A program made the position numbers and the translations under genes. This document shows positions 35,303 to 44,769 of a stretch of DNA of 64,000 bases, in pieces. How positions within the stretch are numbered: position 1 is the stretch's first letter; every line of letters starts with the position of its first letter. Origin of the DNA: Lasiosphaeris hirsuta (taxonomy: Eukaryota > Ascomycota > Sordariomycetes > Sordariales > Lasiosphaeriaceae); the NCBI GenBank assembly GCA_030549175.1, contig JAUKUA010000005.1:3472001-3536000 (forward strand), read 5' to 3'. The notes under the pieces were generated by a model. The model was given only the letters and a program-made list of their open reading frames with translations. It had not been told where the DNA came from and searched no databases.

Positions 35303-38300
35303 TTACTTCTCCACATAAACGGGAATGCCGTACACGGCGACCGCCGCAGCCGTGACATAGCGAAAGCGACAAACATCCCTGGCCTTGGCCACCGCCTCGA
35401 CCAGCGAGACTTTGCCACTATTATCCTGGCCCTTGAGTCTCCTCTCTGCCGCTGCCTTCCTCATCATGCTCTTCTCCTTCTCCTCGAAGGCGCCGACGGG
35501 CGTCAAACCCCACTCCTCAAACACGCGGCCCGCGAACCGGTCGATATCGCGGTCCGTCACATCCCACAGCGTGCCGACGACCGCCGGACACCCGGCCATC
35601 ATGTAATTCCACGCGGGGCCGTACACCTCAAACTCGCCGGCGTCGGTGAGGTGTGCGCTGCTGCACCCCATGAGCAGCACCGTCGCGCGGCACCGGTCAA
35701 GTCGCCGGATTGTGCGTCCGCGGATGTATTGCGCACCGCTGCCGTGGCCGAAGTAGAGGAGGATGTCTGTCTCTGAGAGGGCCTGTTCAAATTCGGTCTC
35801 TGTCGGCGCCCGGCCGACAATTTGTTTCCAAGACTTGCTGGGTAGGTGGGTCGCAAGGGGCTGGGCGAAAGCAGTTTCAGTCGTCTTGAGGTCCGCGCCG
35901 GGGTTGAGTATATAAGAGCCAGAGCGAAACGACGCATGGTGGCCCTCTAGCGGGGACCGAGGTGCATCGCCTGGCTGGTCGTTGGACGGTGTTGCGGGAG
36001 ATCCTGACGCTGCTCGCTGTTCGTGAATCAAGCGCCGGAGACAAGCCAGTGATGGCATGCGTGAGACGGCGCAGCCCTGCAAGCATGGAAGCGACTCCCA
36101 AGGGAACACATGCAGCGACTTGTCCAACATTAAGATGGTGTGGATGCCCGCACCGGTAGTCTCGTTACTCTTGACAGCTGAGTGATAGGATTGGAGGGCA
36201 TCGAATGTCTCCACCGCCATGGAGTCAAAGTCAATCTCATCGTACGCGTTGGTCTCGCCGTGAAACTGCAAAATATCGATAACAAAATAGAGCAGGTCGG
36301 TGAGCTCGTCGTCAAAATCGCAATCCTGGGCTGTCGCATCACCGAGTCCAATAAACAACTCTAACACCCGTGAGTCGAGTGTAACCTTGGAGGCTTGGGC
36401 CGTCTTCGTCTTTTTCCCGCGGACCTGCCGACGCGATGGGAGATGCTTGTCAAGAATGTTCAAAAAGCTCTTCTGGAACCGACAGAGGAGCTCCGGACGC
36501 CTGACATGTTGAGAGAATACGCCCCTAAACCCGCCCAGCCAAATTTGCTCAATATTAACCAAGAGGTCTTTCAGCCGATTATCCAAAGCCTCCCGGTCCG
36601 CCCACCAAGCCGACTTTGCACCCTTGACAGTCATGTCCCTCTTATCGTGGCACGTCTTGTTGGCTAACTTGATGATGTCAAGTAGCTCGCCCCGGCCCTG
36701 CTGAAAGTTGAAAACCTCATTATCCGCATCGCGAGAGCTGGCTCGCTCGAGCGGGAGACGAATGACGAACGGACTGTGGCCTGCCTGTAATTTGGTGATG
36801 CATAAATCGTGATTATTTTCGCTCAGTGAAAGCGAGATGACACTCCAGGGCCTGGGGATGATGTCGATGAAGTCCCTTTGGAACTTACAGAGGTCGAGAG
36901 TGAATCCCAAACTTGAACGCCTCGCCGTTGCAGAGCTGAGGGCGGGCGGCCATTCCTTGTCGTTGAAACTAGGCTTGTTCTTCTCCAACACAATCGCCTT
37001 CCGTTCACGCCGCCATATGAGATTGCGAGCCAGCTCGACAGAGTACGATGCATGGCCTGTTTGAGTGATTGCCCGGGCTTTGGCCGAAGTCGCTGTAAGT
37101 AGGAGACCAATGTTTTGGAGCATCCCTGAGATCCTGTGGACCAAACCAGCGTCGCTGCTAAGTGTTGCGACTGCATGAGCTTGGAGAAGATGCTCTTGGG
37201 CCTGTCTGAGATTGTCGACGTAGACACGAGCAGGTTCCTTTGACGCTTCTCGGCTGCTTGATGCAGCCGCAATACGGGTTTTCCTGGGCGGCGAGGCCTT
37301 CCCTGGCGAGTGTCGGTCAACCACGGTCTTGTCGTGTGGGGACGATATCGCAGGAAAGGAGATTGTAGAGTCTTGAATCACCGAGAACACTGGATCCCGA
37401 GACATCTGTTCCATGCTCATCCCCATAAGACAAGCCGCCATGGCCACCTGCTCTGTTGGGAACAAGTCGGTTGACCTTGATGCATCTGTAGCCTGCCCAA
37501 GTACTGCGAGGGCTGCCGCCCATTCTTTCCTTCCCAGCATCGACACTGCCTTCTGAACCATGATGGACGCGCGAAGCTTCGAGAGCTGAGCATCTTCGGC
37601 AACGATAGCTGGCTTGGGCGGCGCGGCAGCCTTGGCTTTCGCTATGGTAGGTTTCGTGGGTCTCTTGACTGCTGCCTGCCTGACAGTTCTCCTCGTGACC
37701 CTAACCGGCTTGTCTTCAATCTTCAAGTTGGCTACCTTTGCTTCTAGAGCAGCAATGTCGGACGCTTGAGTTGAAGGGCCCGCCAGCGGGGTCATCTCCA
37801 AAAATGCCTCGGCTTTTGCCAGCATAATGTCCGCACCTTCCACATTCCTAAGGTTGAGGTACATGGAGCTGATCTGGCAAGCGAGAACGGCAGAGAAGTA
37901 CGAGCGCTCATCATCCGGTAGAAGCTCTCCCGCCTCCTGGAGCATCTCTAGTGACTTCTTTGGGTTGGCCGCCTTGGCGAACATGGATCCCATCCAGGCA
38001 GCGCACTGGGCGCCGTAAAGTTCGGAGTCAACACTTTTGGCAATCTTCTGTGCCTGCTCTGCATAGTACACGGTCTCCTGAAACATGCCTAGATGAGCAT
38101 ATATAGAAGACAAGCGAAGAATGTTGCGATACAGAATGTAAAACAGCCGCCAAAACTCCGGTCCGGAGCTCACTCCAGCAGCCTTGCCCTTAACTTCTGT
38201 TGTTGACATGTTGAGAGTGGCCTCGGTGGCCGTGGATGTGTCCGGCGAAGGCTTCGGGGCTAGTTGAGATTCGAGCTTCACCCAGTCTTGATAGAGACTG

Positions 38301-41300
38301 CGCACGCTTTCTCTCGAATAAATGAGAGCATGGTGAGAGTCACCCTTCTCGAGGGCGACTAGCGAATGAAGATATGAAGCATATGAGACAAGATATTTTC
38401 TCTGGCCACGGACAGGCCGCACCGCAGCATCAGAGCTAAATGAGGCTTGTGCTTGGACAAGATGCTCTTCGGCCTTCTTGAAGTTACCGATCGCAACAAG
38501 GTGATCAGCGAAGGAGAGGTGGAAATTGGCCACAGAGTCACCTAGGACACGGCTAGTTCCCACGTATTCCTGGGCCTTCAAAAACATCTGTTCGGCCTTC
38601 GATGATTGGCCGAGATTGGTGTACTGAAGTGCGAGAGATGAGTTGTGGTGCAGTATATCTCCCGCAGTCGGCCCTTCCATTACCCGGGCGATGCCTGCCG
38701 AGAGCTCAAGGACTGTGGCAAGCATGTTGTCCTGGCCCTTCATGCGGAGAAAGTCGGCCACCGACTGCAAATGATCCAGCAGCCCAGGGATGTCGTCAAT
38801 GGATCTCTCCAGCGCCGTCTTGCCTTGGCATCGCTTGACGATTGACTGCCAGACAGAAAGGGCTTCTTGTAGAGTACTGGTGTTTCGACACGACTCAGAC
38901 AGTGATGTCAAGGAGTGGTAGAAAGCCTTCATGTGAGGAAGAAAGCTTGCGAGACCCGAGTCTTCCCCTAGTTGACCATGCTCTTCGAGCTGTGCGGCGT
39001 CCCTAGCGACCGCCATGAGCTCCGATCTGTCGGTATTTCCGACTTCTGAACATAGCAGATCGAGGAGGACCCGGAGTCTTCGGATGGGAAATCGGGTGGG
39101 TATATAAGTGCGAAGTATGGAGTCGACTGTCGGGTGTTCCAATGTGATGCTTTCTGTCTTGCCGCCTCGTAGCAAAATAAAATGGAGCCGGTGCTCCAAG
39201 GCAGCAGCCTGCTCGGGTTCGGGCAAGTCCACGGTCCAGTCAACCCATACCTGTTCCAACTTGGCGATGGAGGAAAGTGCTCGGGAGAGAGTCTCAGCCT
39301 TTTCATCGCGAGTCCAGGCAGCCCGGATGGATTCAGTGGAAAGGGCGCGGGCAACACCCACAAGAACACCTTCCTCGGTCAAATTTGACCTGATTGTTCG
39401 CAAAGCACCCAGTGCCTGGTCTGCTCTTCCAAGCGCCCTGCAGACTTCCGCCATCTTCTCAAGCTTCAGCAACAGCTGTGCCTTTTCCCTCTCCGCACTG
39501 GGCCGATTCTTCACACACTCGATCGAACTCCGCAAAGCTCGCATGGGGGTGGGGTCTTTGAGATCGGTTATTTGTTGCCGCAGAGCGTAAAACTGCATGT
39601 AGTAGAAATGCGACATTTTCACATGATATGAGCTGCCAGAATCAGAGGTTACCATATTGCCCATGTACTCCAAGAGCGTGGCGCAGTCGGTGAGAATAGA
39701 GCCCATAAGCTCCCAAGTGAGACGGTTCTGGTCCAGGCCTGTCTTGATCGTCATAAAGGCCGAATCGAGAGTATGGTAGATCGTCTCCTGCATGAGCTTC
39801 CGCCGCTGTTCGTAGCGAAGGTAGTCCTTTGTGCTGCTTGTCGGCCCCGGGGGCTTGCCGAGCCATCGTAGGCAAAATCGCGGGCATTGGAGAACCAGAG
39901 TCTCCAAGAGTGTTCTCATTGCAGGTGAAGGAGTAAACGCTTCACTTTCGCTGCCCTTGCCGAGGCTGAGCAGCAAGTTCATCGTTGCCCTGCGCGCTAA
40001 GCACACATTGGTCAAAAGCTCATCCAGCTCCGTAGCATCTCCCCGTAATGGCCCTTGGATTCCAGTGACAACTTCGTTGAGGAGTTGATCATTTTGGAGG
40101 TACTTTGCTGGGCTCTTGATATGTAACGAGAGCAACTGCGCCGCCTGCGAGCAGATCTTTGCTACTGGTTCCGTCTTGGAATCCGTGACTTCTCTCAGTT
40201 TTGTGGCCCAGGATACGGCGTCTGTCAGTTGCCCGGACTCCCTTGCTAGTGTTGCCAATGTTTGGTAAATCGCCGACAATGCGGATTTGGAGTCGCCGAC
40301 GTGTAGCCCATGCTGCTGGAGCTGTTGATTGATCCGGCTAAAGGTGTTGGAGCATGCGGTGTAGACAGGTCGCCCCTTTTCCTGAGTACGCCGAACGTAG
40401 GTCGCGATATATCTAGAGAGGGGGAACACAATGTCCTTTTCAACATTTCCTTCATGCTTGGCAAATTTCCACCAATGCAATCGCGCTTCCAAGCCAAGTG
40501 CTTGTAATTCCAGACCGGAGGCGGGGGATATGCTTAGCCGTGCTTCCTGTCCAAGCATATCATCTTTGAAGGAGATACTGGGCGCGAGTGCCATGATATA
40601 ATATGCGACTTGCTCCATCTGGCGCGTGAGCTTCCCCTCGTCCACGCTCTGCTCTCGCGCCAAGGCAAGGATCAGGTTGATTGGTGAAGAAATGTGGTCA
40701 TGGCGTAAATGGGGAATGGCCGCCTCGGTGGAAGATGGCTTGTTTGATGCCGCCAACACCCGCAAGACCTGGATCTGCGTGGCGACAATCAGGAGCTGCG
40801 CCTGCCCCGAGAACACTGCTTCCCTAAAATCCAAAAGATCTGCTACAGCCGGTATCGCATTTTTGAATTCTGCGCTGGACGTTTTCGTTGTCTTCCCGGG
40901 TTCCGAATTTAAGGGGTTCTCCAGTCTCTTCTTCAATATCCTCAGCTCCCTGACTGCCTGGTCATGTAGACCGAGGCCAATGAATCTAGATATGAGGGTC
41001 GACATGCCCGTCTCCAGCTGCAAAGGCGGGATTGCCATCTTCCCGGAGCTGTATACCTGGCGCAGCGCAGCCAAGGCTACACGACCGCACTCGGCGGCGG
41101 CGAGCAGATTCGGATTGATTGTTGGTTTCGGAGGGGATCGCGCGTTCTTTGTTGCGATGGGGGATGCAGGCAAGCCATTGGCAGATCGAGGTTGCAAGGG
41201 AGTCGCTGGGGCCGAGAGTGACCGCCGGAGGGCATTTCGCGTCGCTGTTTTGACGAGCTCGGTATCCTGGGTGGGCTGGCGGGTAGGGGATGTAGGAGGT

Positions 41301-41578
41301 GCTGGGGGCCGTGGCTTTGCGGCGTCACCGAGGGTTTTGAGGAGGGCGTTGATGACCTGTGTCGCGAGAGCTGCCTTCTCTCGCAGAGACAGCTCCTTCT
41401 TCTCGCCGGGCACGGTTCTGGCTGAGGGCGTGATGGCTCGGGGGCGGGCCTTTGCGGCCGATGCATCGTCATTGGGGAGCAACAGGCTCTTGAGCAGAGC
41501 AGACGTCGCGGGGGTGCACGTCGAGACTGACGCGACCGCGCTGCGCACAGCGTCGCTTTGGGCGAGTAGCGTATCCAT
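35303..41578 (-). CDS. ESP1: Separase (Esp1/BimB/Cut1)
   Basis: A single uninterrupted gene of 2091 codons. It is the CD-clan cysteine protease that cleaves the cohesin subunit Scc1/Rad21 at anaphase onset. The catalytic His and Cys lie in the C-terminal caspase-like domain: YFGHGSGAQYI (H1945) and LLMGCSSAHL (C1972), followed by GCPAVVGTLWDVTDRDIDRF. The preceding 1700 residues form helical-repeat (TPR/superhelical) sequence, including LGMFQETVYYAEQAQKIAKS, with a basic Pro/Lys linker at about residues 1290-1340 (VRVTRRTVRQ, KRPTKPTIAKAKAA). N-terminal residues 40-150 are disordered and Ser/Pro-rich. Size matches fungal separases. It is transcribed away from the DUF5321-like gene. Activity would be controlled by securin and phosphorylation, known for the family, not visible here. 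Confidence 0.95.
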   Translation of the reverse strand: MDTLLAQSDAVRSAVASVSTCTPATSALLKSLLLPNDDASAAKARPRAITPSARTVPGEKKELSLREKAALATQVINALLKTLGDAAKPRPPAPPTSPTRQPTQDTELVKTATRNALRRSLSAPATPLQPRSANGLPASPIATKNARSPPKPTINPNLLAAAECGRVALAALRQVYSSGKMAIPPLQLETGMSTLISRFIGLGLHDQAVRELRILKKRLENPLNSEPGKTTKTSSAEFKNAIPAVADLLDFREAVFSGQAQLLIVATQIQVLRVLAASNKPSSTEAAIPHLRHDHISSPINLILALAREQSVDEGKLTRQMEQVAYYIMALAPSISFKDDMLGQEARLSISPASGLELQALGLEARLHWWKFAKHEGNVEKDIVFPLSRYIATYVRRTQEKGRPVYTACSNTFSRINQQLQQHGLHVGDSKSALSAIYQTLATLARESGQLTDAVSWATKLREVTDSKTEPVAKICSQAAQLLSLHIKSPAKYLQNDQLLNEVVTGIQGPLRGDATELDELLTNVCLARRATMNLLLSLGKGSESEAFTPSPAMRTLLETLVLQCPRFCLRWLGKPPGPTSSTKDYLRYEQRRKLMQETIYHTLDSAFMTIKTGLDQNRLTWELMGSILTDCATLLEYMGNMVTSDSGSSYHVKMSHFYYMQFYALRQQITDLKDPTPMRALRSSIECVKNRPSAEREKAQLLLKLEKMAEVCRALGRADQALGALRTIRSNLTEEGVLVGVARALSTESIRAAWTRDEKAETLSRALSSIAKLEQVWVDWTVDLPEPEQAAALEHRLHFILLRGGKTESITLEHPTVDSILRTYIPTRFPIRRLRVLLDLLCSEVGNTDRSELMAVARDAAQLEEHGQLGEDSGLASFLPHMKAFYHSLTSLSESCRNTSTLQEALSVWQSIVKRCQGKTALERSIDDIPGLLDHLQSVADFLRMKGQDNMLATVLELSAGIARVMEGPTAGDILHHNSSLALQYTNLGQSSKAEQMFLKAQEYVGTSRVLGDSVANFHLSFADHLVAIGNFKKAEEHLVQAQASFSSDAAVRPVRGQRKYLVSYASYLHSLVALEKGDSHHALIYSRESVRSLYQDWVKLESQLAPKPSPDTSTATEATLNMSTTEVKGKAAGVSSGPEFWRLFYILYRNILRLSSIYAHLGMFQETVYYAEQAQKIAKSVDSELYGAQCAAWMGSMFAKAANPKKSLEMLQEAGELLPDDERSYFSAVLACQISSMYLNLRNVEGADIMLAKAEAFLEMTPLAGPSTQASDIAALEAKVANLKIEDKPVRVTRRTVRQAAVKRPTKPTIAKAKAAAPPKPAIVAEDAQLSKLRASIMVQKAVSMLGRKEWAAALAVLGQATDASRSTDLFPTEQVAMAACLMGMSMEQMSRDPVFSVIQDSTISFPAISSPHDKTVVDRHSPGKASPPRKTRIAAASSSREASKEPARVYVDNLRQAQEHLLQAHAVATLSSDAGLVHRISGMLQNIGLLLTATSAKARAITQTGHASYSVELARNLIWRRERKAIVLEKNKPSFNDKEWPPALSSATARRSSLGFTLDLCKFQRDFIDIIPRPWSVISLSLSENNHDLCITKLQAGHSPFVIRLPLERASSRDADNEVFNFQQGRGELLDIIKLANKTCHDKRDMTVKGAKSAWWADREALDNRLKDLLVNIEQIWLGGFRGVFSQHVRRPELLCRFQKSFLNILDKHLPSRRQVRGKKTKTAQASKVTLDSRVLELFIGLGDATAQDCDFDDELTDLLYFVIDILQFHGETNAYDEIDFDSMAVETFDALQSYHSAVKSNETTGAGIHTILMLDKSLHVFPWESLPCLQGCAVSRMPSLACLRRLIHEQRAASGSPATPSNDQPGDAPRSPLEGHHASFRSGSYILNPGADLKTTETAFAQPLATHLPSKSWKQIVGRAPTETEFEQALSETDILLYFGHGSGAQYIRGRTIRRLDRCRATVLLMGCSSAHLTDAGEFEVYGPAWNYMMAGCPAVVGTLWDVTDRDIDRFAGRVFEEWGLTPVGAFEEKEKSMMRKAAAERRLKGQDNSGKVSLVEAVAKARDVCRFRYVTAAAVAVYGIPVYVEK

Positions 41579-42140
41579 GAAGATGTCTAGAGGGCTGATT
41601 CCTAATCATATCATCGCCGATTCATAGGACATTATCCAAAAGCAGCTGATAGTATTGGGGGGGGGGGGTTTGAGTGTTGGGTTATCGAGGTATGCGAGAG
41701 GCGAGAAAGCTATGCTCGGCTTGTCGAGATGAAGAATTCGAGACTGCAATGAACGACGGTTGACAGGGCCCCGGACGGAGGTGCAATGTTGCGTTTGCCG
41801 ATGACCGATTCCAGGTTATGCCTTCCTCGTGTCAGTGCTGGGGTTTGCTAAGCTTTGCAGACAATATTGACCCAACGGCAAAAGCTCGGTTTCGGTTGAC
41901 AGGGCAACACTCCACCGTCCACGGGTGCCGGGAGACCCACTAAAATAAACGCCGGCCTCTCGGCAGGCAATAGAGCAATTGAGCAACGGGCACGCTGTGG
42001 AAACACAAAACCTTAGCGCATCTACTAGTCGAGGAGGTATTCAACATTTTCGGGCTCGACACCTTGACATTCGAGTCTGTCTTCGTCCTCGGCGCAAACA
42101 AAGCCCACGATCTAAGCCCACACCCCAAATTTGAGTCAAA
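41579..42140. promoter_or_regulatory. Divergent promoter region, separase / mitochondrial membrane protein
   Basis: 562 bases between opposite start codons. A G tract (about 13) sits near 41657-41669. No gene fits. Both transcripts should start here. Confidence 0.5.
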
Positions 42141-42816
42141 ATGAATCGCATTTTACCACCTCAACGACTGCTCGCAGCCACGGTGTCCCGCGCTGCCCTC
42201 GTCCAAAGGCCATTGGCGCGATCCGCGCCCGCCGCAGTTCGCGCTGCCAGCTCCGTCCCGAGGCTTGCTCGATCCTCCTTTTGGAAGTCAATGGTGCCCA
42301 AGTTTCTGCGAGCTGAAGATCCCGCAGAGTTTCCCTTTGGAAAGCCGCCAGGGAAGGAGAAGCCCAAGACCAAGGAATGGAACCCGGCGACATTCTTCAT
42401 CGTCATCTTCCTACTGATCGGGTCCATGTCAATACAGATGATCTCCCTCAAGAAAGATTTCGAAGCTTTTACCCGCCAGTCGGATGTACGGATAGGGCTT
42501 CTGCGCGAAGTGATTGAAAAGCTGCAAAAGGGAGAGAAGGTGGATGTGGAGAAGGTCCTGGGCGCCGGTGACCCAGCCATGGAGCAAGGATGGGAAGATA
42601 GTTTGTCAACCCCTAGTTTTGTGCTTGTTGATGAAGGCATATGTTGACAACCGCCAAACAGTTCTCAAAGAGATTCAAGAGGACCAGGTCGTACGGAACA
42701 AGCAGCAAAAACAAGCAGAGTCCAGTCAGAAAACTGGGCCTGAACCAACGCCAGCCCCAAAGTCAGCTCAGGAGACACCCAAGACAGGAGGACCTAGCCA
42801 AGCCTCCTTTTTCTAA
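42141..42816 (+). CDS. Mitochondrial single-span protein, DUF5321-like
   Basis: Two exons with one intron at 42601-42661 (61 bp, donor gtttgt) give 204 residues. Residues 1-45 are rich in Arg, Ala and Ser without acids, a likely mitochondrial presequence. A single membrane span lies at about 83-103 (FFIVIFLLIGSMSIQMISL), flanked by EWNPAT before and by KKDFEAFTRQSDVRIGLLREVIEKLQ after it. The RxGLLREVIE...GE.VDV.KVLG.GDP pattern is that of a fungal family of unknown function that I recall as DUF5321. The tail after the intron is hydrophilic, Gln/Pro-rich. Without splicing, the frame stops after 168 codons. The 3' end lies 26 bases from the end of the convergent sirtuin gene. No function is assigned. 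Confidence 0.78.
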
Positions 42817-42842
42817 TATGCATGGCATCACTGTCTATTGTT

Positions 42843-44045
42843 TTACGATAGCATGTCTTTAAATAGAGTGCCGTCACTTGGGCCAGGCGGCAGGGCAGTA
42901 GGCGCGTGATGTGTCGCCCGGGTTCCAGACCGGCTCAGCTCCTCCACCAGAACTGGTAGCAGATTCTCCGTTGACATCCCCACTCTCACCCCTTGACCAC
43001 CCGGCTGGCGAGGGTCCAAATCAACAAAAAGCACATCCTCGCCTCTCACACCACCAATGTTCACTATTGCTATCGGCATCCCTCTGTCTTTGGCTCTCTT
43101 AGCTAACCGCCACGCGGAATACGTGGCGAGAGATGTAGCGAGGACCAGAAGCCTTCCCGCGTCGTCAATTGCATCTTCGGCCCCTTGCTTGACCTTTGCG
43201 CTGATGCTCTCTCCAAACATGACGACCGCTGGCTTCAGCACGCCAGCATTGCTCGTGGGGCTCCACGCCCCTTGGTGATCAACCTCGCACACACCTCTGG
43301 TCCCATCAGCAAGCGGCGGCGGTTTGGCTAGGCATTTTGGGCATGCGGGATATCGGAACGTAGAGTAGGGCGCGTCTGGCACATCCACATCGCCATCAGG
43401 GTTCATGCGGATCCCGCGAGCGCGCTTCGCGCCGGGATCTTCGGTATCCAGGGCCCCAGACGCGACCGCCTCGCGGAGGAAAGCGGCCCAGATGGGGTTC
43501 AGCCGGGCCAGCTCATGCTGGAAGGTGTCGCGGGGGAACTCTTCCCAGCACGATGTACATACAGTCGATCGTAGATAGCCATGCAACTCGAGCGTCGGGA
43601 TCTCCGGGTGTGCCCGTGCGTGAAACGAGTCGACGTTCTGCGTGATGACGCTCGACACCAGCCCCAGCCGGCCCAGATCCCGCACCGCGTAGTGCCCCGC
43701 GTTCGGCTGCGCCCTGTGCAGCGTCGACCACCCCAGGTAGCTCCGCGCCCAGTAGCGCTTGCGCGCCTCGTGGCTGGTGAGGAACTCGTGGTAGTAGATT
43801 GGCCGGTACGTCTTGTTGACCCGGTATGTCCCCTTGGTGCCCCTGTAATCCGCGAGCCCGCTTGCGACGGACAGCCCCGCCCCGGTGAGGACGACCGTGG
43901 AGGCCGGGAGCCCGGCAGGCGGCGGGGAGCCGAAGAAGGCCTGGAGGGCGGCGACGGCACCGGGGAGCGTCCGTGCCGCGGGTGGGATGGTGGGTGGATG
44001 GGCGAAGGGCTCCGTGTAAGGGATACGCATGAGAGGTGTGCGCAT
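42843..44045 (-). CDS. Sirtuin, class II, SIRT4-like NAD-dependent deacylase
   Basis: A single exon. I start at the first ATG (MRTPLMRIPYTEPF), giving 400 residues; the frame stays open upstream only through a GGAAGGT-type tandem repeat without ATG. The NAD-binding Rossmann motif GAGLSVASGLADYRG (55-69), TQNVDSFH (135-142), catalytic H155 in LELHGYL, and zinc cysteines C163-C166 and C235-C238 are present. LADYRG and SFHARA are features of the mitochondrial SIRT4 group. The sequence between the cysteine pairs is longer than usual (about 70 residues). Possible activities are deacylation, lipoamidation removal or ADP-ribosylation; sequence cannot choose among them. The N-terminal targeting peptide is weak. 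The gene is convergent with the DUF5321-like gene and divergent from the cation carrier. Confidence 0.88.
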   Translation of the reverse strand: MRTPLMRIPYTEPFAHPPTIPPAARTLPGAVAALQAFFGSPPPAGLPASTVVLTGAGLSVASGLADYRGTKGTYRVNKTYRPIYYHEFLTSHEARKRYWARSYLGWSTLHRAQPNAGHYAVRDLGRLGLVSSVITQNVDSFHARAHPEIPTLELHGYLRSTVCTSCWEEFPRDTFQHELARLNPIWAAFLREAVASGALDTEDPGAKRARGIRMNPDGDVDVPDAPYSTFRYPACPKCLAKPPPLADGTRGVCEVDHQGAWSPTSNAGVLKPAVVMFGESISAKVKQGAEDAIDDAGRLLVLATSLATYSAWRLAKRAKDRGMPIAIVNIGGVRGEDVLFVDLDPRQPGGQGVRVGMSTENLLPVLVEELSRSGTRATHHAPTALPPGPSDGTLFKDMLS

Positions 44046-44769
44046 CGGGACGGGGGATGGGTGGGGGGGGGAGGTCCCGCCCTGTTGAGGTTCGTTTGGG
44101 GTAGGTGGGTGGTGTGAAGAGATGGAGGGTGGAAGGTGGAAGGTGGAAGGTGGAAGGTGCAAGGTGAGGTGAGGTGAGGTGCAAGGCCGTGTCCCGGAGG
44201 ATGGCCGGTCGTTGGGTGGTCCGGGCCAAGAGGAACCAAGCCGCGCGATCTTCGTCTTTGTAGCCGGATTAGGTCAGGTCTCGCCGGGCTTCCGGGCTCC
44301 CCGCGGTGTGTTTCTGCTCAGCGCGGAAGTCTAGGCCGCCCCACTGCCTCTGTATCTTTGTTGCATTCAAATGCAGCCGAATGGACCCTAATGACATCTT
44401 TACAATTGGATAGCTAGGGGGCGGAAGAGCTAGTTGCTAGGTGTTTCAGGTTCCACTTGCAGAGGTGGTTCGTTTTTTCTTCTTCAGTTTTTAGTGCAAC
44501 ATCCGGTACTTGTGACGTCTGCCTTTTTCCCCCTGGAGTGAGCAATGGATGGTGGCTCAATAAGCTGCAGGTGGGAACAAAAAAAATAATCCGGTCCAGG
44601 CACCTGGGCGCATCGCATCGCATGGTTCGCATCCATCAATTCGCTTCCATCCGCTCCCCAAATCCGCAAAGAAGACGGCACGGAGGGCTCGGCCAAGTCT
44701 GCTTTAAACCTATCGCTCTCTTGATGTCCCACACCCTGCTGCCAGCGTCTTGCACCGCAATCCCCTTTG
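44046..44769. promoter_or_regulatory. Divergent region, sirtuin / cation transporter
   Basis: 724 bases between two start codons pointing apart. It begins with a tandem GGAAGGT/GAGGTGAGGT repeat at about 44124-44185, immediately 5' of the sirtuin start. No other feature is seen. Confidence 0.5.
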
